Source: Rhizobiales bacterium Y(2018) (GTDB lineage: Bacteria; Pseudomonadota; Alphaproteobacteria; Rhizobiales; Aestuariivirgaceae). From it: DNA of 64,000 bases. The position numbers and the translations under genes are program-made. Where the stretch lies: the NCBI GenBank assembly GCA_005502925.1, contig SCPD01000002.1, forward strand, positions 310,001-374,000, read 5' to 3'. Below are positions 7,188-16,222 of this stretch, one piece after another. The notes under the pieces are model-generated. The model ran no database searches and was not told the DNA's origin. It saw only the letters and a program-made list of their open reading frames with translations. How positions within the stretch are numbered: the first letter of the stretch is position 1; each line of letters opens with the position of its first letter.

Positions 7188-9374
7188 ATGAGACCGCATT
7201 GGGCTGGGGCGATCATCGCCTGTCTGCGAAGCGGCATGCTGATCGCCGCCGCCGTGATGGCCTTAGGCCTGCTTGCACCGCAAACGCTGGCGCAGACGGA
7301 AGCCGCAGCGCCGCCGCAGAAGGTCCAGGATCTGCTCAAGCTGATGGGCGACCCGGAGGTGCAGAAATGGGTCGATGCCCAAAAGGCGGTCCAGCCTCAG
7401 CCGTCATCGGGCGCTGCCGGCGCGACGGATGACGGCATGCTCTTCGCCACGGCTTTGGCGCGGATACATCAGCATTTTACCGACCTCGCCGCCGCGATCC
7501 CGCGGCTGCCTGGCGAATTCGCCACGGCCGGCGCCGCCATCAGCGCCGCGCTGGCAGGTTATGGCTTCCTGGGCTTTGCGCTGATCTTCGCGATTTTCGT
7601 CGCCGCCGGTTTCGCGGCGCAATGGCTTTACTGGCGCTGGACCGCGAGCTTGCGCGCCTGGATCGCGGCCTCCCAGCTCGAAACGGTGCGCGACCGGCTG
7701 ACCGCCATGGCGGCGCGGCTCGTCTATGGCGCGGGATCGGTCGCGATGTTCGCGCTGGGCAGCATCGGCGCCTTCCTGGTCTTCAGCTGGCCGCCGCTGC
7801 TGCGCCCGATCCTCTTTGGCTATCTTCTGGCCGTGCTGGCCTTCCGGCTGGCCCGTGTGGTGCTCGAATTCCTCTTCTCGCCGCCCGAACTCACAGGCTT
7901 CGGCGAGGCGGCGCGCTTTCGCGTGCTGCCGGTCTCCGACGCGAGTGCCTCCTTCTGGGTGAGGCGGCTGTCTTATGCGGTGGGCTGGTTCGCCTTCGGC
8001 TGGGTCACCGTCATGCTCCTGTCGATGCTGGGCTTTGCCATGCCGTCCCGCCAACTGATGGCCTATGCGCTCGGGCTGGTCCTTCTGATCATGGGTATCG
8101 AAGCCGTCTGGCACAGGCCCGTGCAGATGCCGGCGCAGGACGCGACGCGCGCCAGGATCGGCGACCGCGCCCGCAACTGGCTGCTGTCGGCCTATTTCGT
8201 CCTTCTGTTTGTGCTCTGGGTCGCCGGCGCCATGAAGGCCTTCTGGTTCCTGGCCGTGATCGTGGCGCTGCCGGCTGCGGTGGTCATGGCGCAAAGGGCC
8301 GTGAACAACGTCTTCCGGCCGCCCGGAACGGCGCAGGGCGGCACGGAAGTCCCGAGCGTCCTGGCCGCGATCGTCGAACGCGGGGTGCGGGCGGCTCTCG
8401 TCATTGCTGCCGTTCTCTTCCTCGCCGGCCGGCTGGGGCTCGATTTCACCGCCATGACGGCGCAGGACACGTTCCTCATCCGCGTGATGCGCGGGGCGTT
8501 GAGCGCCATCGTCATCCTTCTGGTGGCGGATTTCACCTGGCATGTGGCCAAGACGCTCATCGACAAGCGCATCGCCGCCGCCGGCGTGCCGGGCGAGCCG
8601 GGCACGGAACTGGCGCGGCGCAATTCGCGCATCCGGACTTTGCTGCCGATCACGCGCAATGTGCTGATGATCGTCGTGGCGATCGTGGCGCTGCTGATGG
8701 CCTTATCCTCGCTCGGCGTGCAGATCGCCCCTCTGATCGCGGGCGCCGGCATCGTCGGCGTGGCGATCGGCTTCGGCGCGCAGACGGTGGTCAAGGACGT
8801 CATCAGCGGCGTCTTCTATCTGCTCGACGATGCCTTCCGGGTCGGCGAGTATATTCAGAGCGGCTCCTACAAGGGCACCGTCGAATCCTTCAGCCTGAGG
8901 TCGGTGAAGCTCAGGCATCATCGCGGCTATATCTACACCGTGCCCTTCAGCGATCTGGGGGCGGTGCAGAATATGAGCCGCGACTGGGTCATCGAGAAGA
9001 TCACCCTCACCTTGACCTACGATTCCGACATCGACAAGGCGCGCAAGATCGTCAAGAAGATCGGCCTCGAACTGGCGCAGGATCCGGAATTCGCCCACAG
9101 CATCATCGAGCCCCTGAAGATGCAGGGCGTCGATCAGTTCGGCGACACCGGCATGCTGATGAAGATGAAGCTCAAGACCCGACCTGGCGAGCAGTTCGGC
9201 ATCAAGCGCCGCGCCCTCATGCTGATCAAGCAGGCTTTCGACGAGAACGGCATCAAGATCGCGGTGCCGACCGTGCAGGTCTCCGGCGATGACGATCCCA
9301 AAGCCGCGGCGGCGCATCGGTTGCGCCTGAAACAGCAGGCCGAGGCCGCCGCGACCGCGGCGAATGGCGGCTGA
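7188..9374 (+). CDS. Large MscS-family mechanosensitive channel
   Basis: Inner-membrane channel of 728 residues, predicted to open under membrane tension and release solutes. The order is: signal peptide (about 10-40), periplasmic region, about 8-10 hydrophobic helices, then the MscS core. The pore helix is at about 515-535 (A-G-A-G-I-V-G-V-A-I-G-F-G-A-Q-T), with the Gly/Ala packing pattern of MscS TM3. The beta domain follows (F-R-V-G-E-Y-I...G-T-V-E-S-F-S-L-R), then the C-terminal alpha/beta domain to about 690. The ATG at 7188 is preferred over an upstream frame start because GGGGAGG lies just before it and the signal peptide begins there. The next gene, the TIR-STAND protein, follows after 72 bp on the same strand. 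Confidence 0.9.
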   Translation: MRPHWAGAIIACLRSGMLIAAAVMALGLLAPQTLAQTEAAAPPQKVQDLLKLMGDPEVQKWVDAQKAVQPQPSSGAAGATDDGMLFATALARIHQHFTDLAAAIPRLPGEFATAGAAISAALAGYGFLGFALIFAIFVAAGFAAQWLYWRWTASLRAWIAASQLETVRDRLTAMAARLVYGAGSVAMFALGSIGAFLVFSWPPLLRPILFGYLLAVLAFRLARVVLEFLFSPPELTGFGEAARFRVLPVSDASASFWVRRLSYAVGWFAFGWVTVMLLSMLGFAMPSRQLMAYALGLVLLIMGIEAVWHRPVQMPAQDATRARIGDRARNWLLSAYFVLLFVLWVAGAMKAFWFLAVIVALPAAVVMAQRAVNNVFRPPGTAQGGTEVPSVLAAIVERGVRAALVIAAVLFLAGRLGLDFTAMTAQDTFLIRVMRGALSAIVILLVADFTWHVAKTLIDKRIAAAGVPGEPGTELARRNSRIRTLLPITRNVLMIVVAIVALLMALSSLGVQIAPLIAGAGIVGVAIGFGAQTVVKDVISGVFYLLDDAFRVGEYIQSGSYKGTVESFSLRSVKLRHHRGYIYTVPFSDLGAVQNMSRDWVIEKITLTLTYDSDIDKARKIVKKIGLELAQDPEFAHSIIEPLKMQGVDQFGDTGMLMKMKLKTRPGEQFGIKRRALMLIKQAFDENGIKIAVPTVQVSGDDDPKAAAAHRLRLKQQAEAAATAANGG

Positions 9375-9446
9375 GCTGGCTCAAACGCCATTGACCTGAA
9401 CGCCGTCCGATGCTCACTGAAGCCGGCGCCAAAAGCGAGGCATCGC

Positions 9447-12400
9447 ATGAGCGTGCTGTTCGTGAGTCATGCGAGCAAGTCGGATTCTGGGGCGAGCACG
9501 ATCCTGGCATGGCTCAGGGAATGGGGCTATGACGCCGTCTTCGTCGATCATGACGTGGCCGAGGGGCTGGTCGGCGGCGAACCTTGGGAGGAAAGGCTCT
9601 ATACGGAGCTGCGCCGCTGCCGCGCTCTGATCGCCCTCGTCGATTCGGCCTGGCTCGGCTCGAAATGGTGCATCGCCGAGGCCAACCACGCCCAGGCGCT
9701 GCGCAAGCCGGTGATCCCGATCTATCTCGAGGACCGCAAGACCAGCGAGCCTTTCGCCAAGCTGCTCACCGCCAACGCGCCGCCAGTCTTCGCGCGAGTC
9801 CAGAGCCTGACGACGGTGGCGCTGGAGGACACCAAGACACGCCTCAAGCAGGCGCTGTCCAGCCTCGGCCTCGATGCGGCGAATGTTTTCAGCTTCAAGG
9901 GAAGCCGCCCACCCTATCCGGGACTCCCGCCTTTCGAGAAGGATGATGCCCCCGTCTTCTTCGGGCGCGATCAGGAGATCACCGATCTCCTGTCGCTCCT
10001 GAATTCCTGCCGCGCCGCCAATCGTCCGCGCTGGATTCAGATCCAGGGCGCCTCGGGATCCGGAAAATCCTCGCTTCTGCGCGCCGGACTCCTTCCCCGG
10101 CTCGAGCGCGACAAGGATCATTGGATCATCGTGCCGCCCTTCCGGCCGCTGGCCGATCCGCTGCGCGAGCTCTCTCAGGTTTTGGCGGCGCCACTGCCGG
10201 CGCCCGACGGCACGGAAGCCGCGGTCGTGGCCGCCTGGGCGCAATGGATCATCGATGCGACGGCGATGATTCGAAACGGAGCGCAACGCCCCGAAGCGAC
10301 CGTGCTTCTTTCCGTCGATCAGCTCGAGGAGGCGGTCAACCCGAGACGCGCCGGCGCTTTGCGCGATGAGGATGGTCCCGATCGCGCCACCTTGTTCCTC
10401 ATCGCGCTGCGAGAGGCTCTGGTGCGAAGCGATCACCGGCTCCTGGTGATCTCGACCTTGCGGGCGGACACGATCGGAGATTTCCAGCGTCATCGCGCCA
10501 TGCGCGAACGGTCCTCGCAGGGCGACGTCATTCGCGTCCAGGCCTGTCAGCTCGACGCGCTTCCGAAAGCGAGCTTCTTCGCGATCATCCAGGGACCGGC
10601 GGATCTGGCAGGCCTGCGTTTCGACGACGGTCTCGTCGGGCGCATCGTCGATGAGACGGCCACCGACGATGCCTTGCCGCTCCTCGCCTTCGCGCTGCGC
10701 GAATTATGGGATCGTTATGGCAAGGCGGATCTGCGCATCTCGAAGGACGAATATGATTTGTTCGGCGGTATCGAGAAATCGGTGGGGGACCGCGCCGAGG
10801 CGGAATACCGCAACTGGATGGACAAGCTCGTCTCGACGGGTACCTCCGCCGCTGAGATCGAGGCGCAGAACGAGCAGTTCCGCCGTCTGATGCTCACCCA
10901 TTTCGCCGGCATCACCGATGACGGGCGATTGATCCGCTCGCCCGTCGCCTGGGCGGACATACCGGTGGGGCTGAAGGACATCGTCGAAGCCTTCCGCGAT
11001 GCGCGCCTCATGTCGGCCGATCAGGAGAAGGTCGAGGTTGCGCATGACGCGCTGTTCCGGCGTTGGGAGCGGTTGGCCGAATGGCGCAAGCAGATCGGCG
11101 GGGCGCTCGCCGATCTGCGGCTCGTCAAGCGCATATATGCCGAGAGAACGGACCAGGCGGATCTGATCCCGGAGGGCCATCAGCTCGAGCAGGCGAAGCG
11201 TTTGCTGACGAGCGGCCTGATCCAGAGCGACAGTCCGCTCAGCGATTTCGTGACGAGCAGCATGAAGCTGGCGGAATTCCAGGAAGGACGGCGCCATTTC
11301 TGGAAAAGGTTGGGCCAGGCGGCCAGCGTCGCCGTGGCGCTGGTCGGTGTGATCGCGACGGCTCTGTTCCTCGTCGCTTCGGACCGGCAAGGCGCCGCCT
11401 TGAATGAACGCGATCGCGCCTTCTCCAGCGAGGCGACGCGGCTTGCGGCGCTGAGCCGGGCCGAGCTGGCGAAGGGCAATATCCGTGGCGCCATCGAGCT
11501 TGCGCTGGAGGCGCTGCCGAGCACGCGCGCCGAGAGCGAGGAGAATTCCCTGTCGCTGGGCTGGCTTCGCCATGTCTTCGCAAACCGGCCGCCGCCGGTC
11601 TCGAAGATGGTTGAGGCGACGCTCATGGATGCGCTCATCGCCCGGCCTCTGAATGAACCGTGGCTGATCGGACATCAGGAGCCGATTTATGACGTCGTGT
11701 GGAGTCCGGATGGCGCAAGGATTGCGACGGGATCCACGGACGGCACCGTGCGCATTTGGAACACCGCGACGGGCATGGTGGAGAAATCGCTGGAGGTGAA
11801 GAAAGGGTTCCGCCCGAAATTGCAGTGGACCCTGGGAGGAGACCGCCTGTTCGCTTCCTCCGAGGGGATGAACAGAGGCATCCATATGTGGGATATGGCG
11901 TCGGGCGAACACGTTTCCATGATGCCGGAGGGGGAGGCCGATTACATACGTATTGCCTGGAGCCCCGACGCTACATCGGTTGTGATGATCACATTGAGGG
12001 GAGAGGCGAAGCTGTGGGATGCGACAACGGGAAAGCTGAAGGCTCGTGTTGAAATCCCGAGGGTTGCGATCAAGGAAGTTGCCTGGAGCGTGGATGGCGG
12101 GAGCTTTGCGCTAGCGATTGCCGGTGAAGTCTGGATCTGGGATGCCAATGGAGATCGGTCGCAAGTCGTCCTGCGTCACGAAGATGTGGTGTCCAAAATA
12201 GCCTGGGGACCGAATGGAATGCTGGCAACGGCATCCGGGCGCATGATCCGAATCTGGAACACCGACAAGGGGGAGCTTGCGGCATCATTGCCGCTTGCGG
12301 GCAAGGCAACCGCCATTTCCTGGAATCAGGACGGGTCGCGACTGGCGATAGGCACGATCGGTCCCGGAGGCAGCATTTGGCAGGCTGACACAGGTAAGGT

Positions 12401-13952
12401 CACTGATCTGGCCGAACCCGTTCCGGTCGAGATGATTGCCTGGAGTCCCGACGGCACGAAACTGGCGACACGATTCTATGGGGCCGCGTGGCTGTGGGAT
12501 CCGGCGAATGGCGCGAAAATTGGCCCTCCGCTGGCAGCTCCGGAAAAGGTTGCGTTCAGAACGGTGTTGCGGCCTACGCGTTCAGATATACCGGCCACGC
12601 CGGAAATGAAATGGAGCCCGGACAGCAAGCAGATCGCAATAGCGCTGGGTCCGGTGGGCGCGTTCTGGGATGTGGAGCGCAATGAGCGCTTCCTGCTGAT
12701 CGGGCACCAGGAGGCAATTTCCGGACTGGCATGGAAGGGCGACAGTAGTTTGCTTGCAACAGCTTCCGTGGACGGCATGGCGCGAATATGGAATTTGGGA
12801 AACGGAAGCAAAGGCATGCGGAGGAAACTCAGCGACAACGCCGATGATGTGCATCGGCTTGCCTGGGCACGGACTGGCGGGCGGATACTGGCTTTGACAA
12901 CTGGTTCTGTCGCCATATGGGAGGCGTCCACCGGTGCGACGATCGCAGTGATGGACGCGGAGCCCGCTGGTTATGCCGAATGGGATCCGGCCGGGTCGCG
13001 AATTGTGGCTGCCCTGGACGACCGCACACCTGGCATATGGGACGCCGGGAGTGGCAAGCTGCTGATGCGTCTCGAAGGACACACGGACACGGTGAATGCC
13101 GCCGCCTGGAGTCCCGACGGCCTTCGGCTGGTCACGGTTTCCAATGATTTGACGGCCAAGCTCTGGGATGCCACGTCCAAACTCATGCGGGAGCTGAAGT
13201 TCAGTCGTAAAATTCAAGAAGCCCATTGGAGCCCGGACGGGCGGCGCATTGCGCTGGTCGCGGAGGATGGACTCTTTATATGGACGCCCAAGGCGACGCA
13301 GCCGGAAAGCCAACTGATTCTCACGGGTGGAGTGCAGGCGGTTTCCTGGAGCCCGGATGGATCGCGGCTGGTCACCTCTAAAGGGGGCTGGCCAGAATCC
13401 GACTGGAACGACGAGGACAAATTTCTGACGATTCGATCGGTTTCTCGAACATCATGGAGTCCGGATGGGAAACGTGTGGCGACCGTTTCTGATGATGGGT
13501 TGGGGCGGGTATGGGATATGGAAACGCGCACGGAAGCTGCACTGAGAGTGCCCGACAGTGACGTTCTGGACATCGCGTGGAGCAGCAATGGCCGATGGAT
13601 TGCAACGGCATCCGATGACTCGACCGTGCGGGTCTGGGATGCCGCGAGCGGCAAGGAGGTGTCCCGTTATATGGACCGAAAGCCGAAGATGGCGTGGGAT
13701 TCGACAGGCCAGCGTCTGGCTTCACTGCGGGCGGACGGAGTCGTCGAAGTCAATGTCATGCCACGGGAGAACCTGTCGACTTTGCTGGCTTGCGCATTAG
13801 GGCAGCTGCCCTCTGTGAGCCCGGCCGTAATTCGCGGCGATTTCTTCTTGTCGCCAGCACCCCAGGAGGGATCAGCGGCGGCGCATTTGAGCGAGCCATA
13901 TGGGGTTCGTTATGCCGCCGCGCAGGAAGCCTGCACGGCCCTTCTGCAATAG
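9447..13952 (+). CDS. TIR-nSTAND1-TM-WD40 protein (STAND NTPase, putative defence or signalling receptor)
   Basis: A 1501-residue multidomain protein. TIR domain, residues 1-140: it opens with V-L-F-V-S-H-A-S-K-S-D and carries W-C-I-A-E with Glu78 at the position of the catalytic Glu of TIR NADases. STAND NTPase, about 155-550: it begins with the nSTAND1 hallmark P-Y-P-G-L-P-P-F...F-F-G-R-D, has Walker A G-A-S-G-S-G-K-S-S at 201-209, Walker B ending D291-Q-L-E-E, and V-E-V-A-H-D-A-L-F-R-R-W at 529-540. A hydrophobic helix at about 623-645 would anchor it in the membrane. From about 742 there are about 17 WD40-type units. Known TIR-STAND proteins sense a ligand through the repeats, oligomerise and let TIR degrade NAD+; applying this here is inference. 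No partner gene is obvious beyond the upstream MscS channel. The downstream dcd converges 6 bp away. Confidence 0.9.
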   Translation: MSVLFVSHASKSDSGASTILAWLREWGYDAVFVDHDVAEGLVGGEPWEERLYTELRRCRALIALVDSAWLGSKWCIAEANHAQALRKPVIPIYLEDRKTSEPFAKLLTANAPPVFARVQSLTTVALEDTKTRLKQALSSLGLDAANVFSFKGSRPPYPGLPPFEKDDAPVFFGRDQEITDLLSLLNSCRAANRPRWIQIQGASGSGKSSLLRAGLLPRLERDKDHWIIVPPFRPLADPLRELSQVLAAPLPAPDGTEAAVVAAWAQWIIDATAMIRNGAQRPEATVLLSVDQLEEAVNPRRAGALRDEDGPDRATLFLIALREALVRSDHRLLVISTLRADTIGDFQRHRAMRERSSQGDVIRVQACQLDALPKASFFAIIQGPADLAGLRFDDGLVGRIVDETATDDALPLLAFALRELWDRYGKADLRISKDEYDLFGGIEKSVGDRAEAEYRNWMDKLVSTGTSAAEIEAQNEQFRRLMLTHFAGITDDGRLIRSPVAWADIPVGLKDIVEAFRDARLMSADQEKVEVAHDALFRRWERLAEWRKQIGGALADLRLVKRIYAERTDQADLIPEGHQLEQAKRLLTSGLIQSDSPLSDFVTSSMKLAEFQEGRRHFWKRLGQAASVAVALVGVIATALFLVASDRQGAALNERDRAFSSEATRLAALSRAELAKGNIRGAIELALEALPSTRAESEENSLSLGWLRHVFANRPPPVSKMVEATLMDALIARPLNEPWLIGHQEPIYDVVWSPDGARIATGSTDGTVRIWNTATGMVEKSLEVKKGFRPKLQWTLGGDRLFASSEGMNRGIHMWDMASGEHVSMMPEGEADYIRIAWSPDATSVVMITLRGEAKLWDATTGKLKARVEIPRVAIKEVAWSVDGGSFALAIAGEVWIWDANGDRSQVVLRHEDVVSKIAWGPNGMLATASGRMIRIWNTDKGELAASLPLAGKATAISWNQDGSRLAIGTIGPGGSIWQADTGKVTDLAEPVPVEMIAWSPDGTKLATRFYGAAWLWDPANGAKIGPPLAAPEKVAFRTVLRPTRSDIPATPEMKWSPDSKQIAIALGPVGAFWDVERNERFLLIGHQEAISGLAWKGDSSLLATASVDGMARIWNLGNGSKGMRRKLSDNADDVHRLAWARTGGRILALTTGSVAIWEASTGATIAVMDAEPAGYAEWDPAGSRIVAALDDRTPGIWDAGSGKLLMRLEGHTDTVNAAAWSPDGLRLVTVSNDLTAKLWDATSKLMRELKFSRKIQEAHWSPDGRRIALVAEDGLFIWTPKATQPESQLILTGGVQAVSWSPDGSRLVTSKGGWPESDWNDEDKFLTIRSVSRTSWSPDGKRVATVSDDGLGRVWDMETRTEAALRVPDSDVLDIAWSSNGRWIATASDDSTVRVWDAASGKEVSRYMDRKPKMAWDSTGQRLASLRADGVVEVNVMPRENLSTLLACALGQLPSVSPAVIRGDFFLSPAPQEGSAAAHLSEPYGVRYAAAQEACTALLQ
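11670..13770 (+). repeat. WD40 repeat array in the C-terminal half of the TIR-STAND protein
   Basis: About 17 units of roughly 40 residues, each with the core W-S-P-D-G followed 15-20 residues later by W-D or W-N (for example V-V-W-S-P-D-G-A-R-I-A...I-W-N). This is enough for two seven- or eight-bladed propellers. The 14th unit is irregular and acidic around W-P-E-S-D-W-N-D-E-D. By eye, A/T-ending codons such as GGA, AAA, ATA and TTG are commoner here than in the TIR and NTPase part. Confidence 0.85.
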
Positions 13953-13958
13953 GCGGGC

Positions 13959-15083
13959 TTACGGCATAAACGGCTTGAAGTGCTTCGACAGCTTGAGGCC
14001 CTGGCGCTGGTAGTTCGAGCCGATGCCCTGGCCATAGACCTGGTTCGGTATCTGGGTCAGGGGCTCGTAGATGAGCCGGCCGATGATCTGGCCATCCTCG
14101 AGGATGAAGGGCACTTCATGCGAGCGCACTTCGAGCACGGCGCGCGAGCCTTCGCCGCCGCCCGACTGATGGCCGAAGCCCGGATCGAAGAAGCCGGCAT
14201 AATGGACGCGGAACTCGCCGACCAGCGGATTGAACGGCACCATCTCGGCGGCATGGGTCGGCGGCACGCGCACCGCTTCCTTCGAGGCGAGAATGTAGAA
14301 CTGGTCGGGATCGAGAATGAGCGAGCCCTTCTGCCAGATCGGCTCCCAGTAATCGAGCACCTCGAGGACGCCCACCTTGTCGACGTCGATGAGCCCGGAA
14401 TGGCGCTTGGCACGGAAGCCCACCGGGTGGCCGGGGGGCTGCGGCGACAGGTCGACCGACAGCGCCAGGCCGTTGTCGATATTGGCGTCGGCGGACGAGA
14501 TCAGCGCCTCGCTCTCATGCAGGAGCGCGATGATCTCATCGGATGCGAGCGGCGGGCCGGAGCGGAAGCGGATCTGCGACAGGCGTGAGCCGGTGCGCGC
14601 CAGGATGGAAAAGCTCCTGGGCGAGATCTCGGCATAGAGCGGGCCTTCATAGCCCTCCGGGATCTTGTCGAATTCGCGCGCATCATCGGCGATGACGCGG
14701 GTGAAGATGTCGAGCCGCCCGGTCGAGCTCTTGGGGTTCGCCGCCGCCGAGATACGGGACGGCAGTGCCAGGGTCTCGAGCAGCGGCACGATATAGACGC
14801 AACCCGCCTCGAAGACGGCCCCTTGCGCCAGTGAGAATTTATGGAGCTGCAGGGTTTCGAGGCGCTCGGCCACCCTTTTGCCGGGACCGGGCAGGAAGGA
14901 GGCGCGCACCCGATAGGCCCATTCGCCGAGCCTCAGATCGAGGCTCGCCGGCTGGATCTGTCCTTGGGCCAGCGGCCGGCCGGTGCGGATGAAGCCTTTT
15001 TCACAGAAATCGGCAAGCGTCATCGCGGGGAGTATCCCGCGCGGCATTTCGAGGGCGGAAAGCATGGTGTTGGGCTGCGGCAT
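13959..15083 (-). CDS. dcd: dCTP deaminase, long two-domain type (2'-deoxycytidine 5'-triphosphate deaminase)
   Basis: Deaminates dCTP to dUTP, feeding dTMP synthesis. The 374 residues are about twice the classic Dcd length and match the long alphaproteobacterial form. The core has I-Q-P-A-S-L-D-L-R-L-G near residue 45, A-A-N-P-K-S-S-T-G-R-L-D near 115 and A-E-I-S-P-R-S-F near 150; a second half starts with F-R-S-G-P-P. The first ATG (15083) lacks a clear ribosome site; an ATG 18 bases inside (15065) is an alternative. It is convergent with the TIR-STAND gene. Confidence 0.85.
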   Translation of the reverse strand: MPQPNTMLSALEMPRGILPAMTLADFCEKGFIRTGRPLAQGQIQPASLDLRLGEWAYRVRASFLPGPGKRVAERLETLQLHKFSLAQGAVFEAGCVYIVPLLETLALPSRISAAANPKSSTGRLDIFTRVIADDAREFDKIPEGYEGPLYAEISPRSFSILARTGSRLSQIRFRSGPPLASDEIIALLHESEALISSADANIDNGLALSVDLSPQPPGHPVGFRAKRHSGLIDVDKVGVLEVLDYWEPIWQKGSLILDPDQFYILASKEAVRVPPTHAAEMVPFNPLVGEFRVHYAGFFDPGFGHQSGGGEGSRAVLEVRSHEVPFILEDGQIIGRLIYEPLTQIPNQVYGQGIGSNYQRQGLKLSKHFKPFMP

Positions 15084-15152
15084 GGCGCTATTGAGAGGCT
15101 AATCGGGCGTTAGGCAAGCGCAATCTGGCGCCAGTGGAAAACCTCCGCTGGG

Positions 15153-16103
15153 TCATCCCGCTTGCCGGATCTTCGACGGCGTCTTGCCGAACTGCCGGCG
15201 ATAGGCCCGGGTGAAGGCGGAGGCGCCGGCGAAACCGACCTTGGCGGCAATCTCGCTGACCGGCAGCGGGCTGTTGCCGAGGAGCCAGTGCGCGCGTTCC
15301 AGGCGAAGTTTCGTATAATAACGACTCGGTGACGTCCGGAAGTGTCGTTGGAACAGGCGGTTGGCGGTGGCGGGCGGTATCTCCGCCATGGCGCACAGGG
15401 CGGCGACATCGGTTGGCTGTTCGAGATGGGCCTGCATGAGTTCGATCATACGCGCCAGGCGCCGCTCGACCCGGGCAACCATGCCCTCGGGCGACGTCTC
15501 GGCGGAATTCGCGTACGCCGCGAGCGGCCGGTAGTTCAGTACATGGGCGACGCGGTCGGCCAGAGGCTTGCCGTAGAAGCGTTTGATCAGCCCCAGCATC
15601 ATGTCCATGGTCGCGATGCCGCCGGCGCTGGAGACGATCCTGTCGTCGCTCGAATACAGCTGATCCAGCAGCACCGAATCCGCCAGGAGCTCGCGATAGG
15701 CGGAGATGCTCTCGCGATGGACCGAAACCTTGTGCGCGCCGAGGATCCTGGCCTTGGCCAGAATGTAGGAAGCGGTGTCCACACAGCCGATGACGGCGCC
15801 CTGGCGATAGTGCTTGCGCAGCCAGGCGAGCAGCGCCGGCTTGCACGCTTCTTCGGGCTTGTAGGACGACAGAACGATGATCACCGGGGCGAAGGGCATG
15901 TCCGCCAGCGCCACGTCGGGAGTGATGGGCACGCCGCTGGAGGAGGAGACGGGAGCATCGTCAGGGGTCAATATCCTGCGGGTGAAACAGGCCTGGCCGT
16001 GCTCACGGTCGGCGACGCGCAGGCTCTCGAGACACGCGGCCAATGACAGGAGCGGGAAGCGCTGGGCCAGGACGATCGCAACCGTGACGGCAGATATGGG
16101 CAA
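15153..16103 (-). CDS. GlxA-family AraC-type transcriptional regulator
   Basis: Regulator of 316 residues. An N-terminal DJ-1/PfpI-type amidotransferase-like domain (about 1-190) is followed by a C-terminal double helix-turn-helix AraC domain (about 210-315, E-I-A-A-K-V-G-F-A-G-A-S-A-F-T-R-A-Y-R-R-Q-F-G-K-T-P). At the usual nucleophile Cys position the sequence reads V-D-T-A-S, with Asp, as in the GbdR/CdhR group that senses quaternary amines; so it is a ligand-binding rather than a catalytic domain. It is divergent from the aldolase operon with a gap of about 120 bp and probably controls it. The ligand cannot be told from sequence. Confidence 0.85.
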   Translation of the reverse strand: MPISAVTVAIVLAQRFPLLSLAACLESLRVADREHGQACFTRRILTPDDAPVSSSSGVPITPDVALADMPFAPVIIVLSSYKPEEACKPALLAWLRKHYRQGAVIGCVDTASYILAKARILGAHKVSVHRESISAYRELLADSVLLDQLYSSDDRIVSSAGGIATMDMMLGLIKRFYGKPLADRVAHVLNYRPLAAYANSAETSPEGMVARVERRLARMIELMQAHLEQPTDVAALCAMAEIPPATANRLFQRHFRTSPSRYYTKLRLERAHWLLGNSPLPVSEIAAKVGFAGASAFTRAYRRQFGKTPSKIRQAG

Positions 16104-16222
16104 GCCGGAATCCTCGTTTGGTGATCAGATCGCGCCAGTTCGCGATAATCTCGGCACATCGAAGCATGACTCGTCAATGCATAATGCGCCGCAGGACAGG
16201 CCGCATCACAGGAGCGACGGAC

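Noticed and set aside
7404-8543. 379-residue minus-strand frame opposite the MscS gene
   Set aside because: Low-complexity His/Arg/Asp-rich product without recognisable motif; antisense shadow.
7622-9292. Long alternative frame inside the MscS gene
   Set aside because: Arg/Ala-rich translation without domains; a shadow of the real frame in high-GC DNA.
11670-13770. CRISPR-like array from the repeated W-S-P-D-G DNA
   Set aside because: Repeats are protein-level WD40 units of about 40 codons inside an open frame, without constant spacers.
13959-15083. dCTP deaminase next to the TIR-STAND gene as part of a defence island
   Set aside because: dCTP deaminases can be antiviral, but this is the long form that looks housekeeping in alphaproteobacteria, and it is convergent with the TIR gene, not in its operon.
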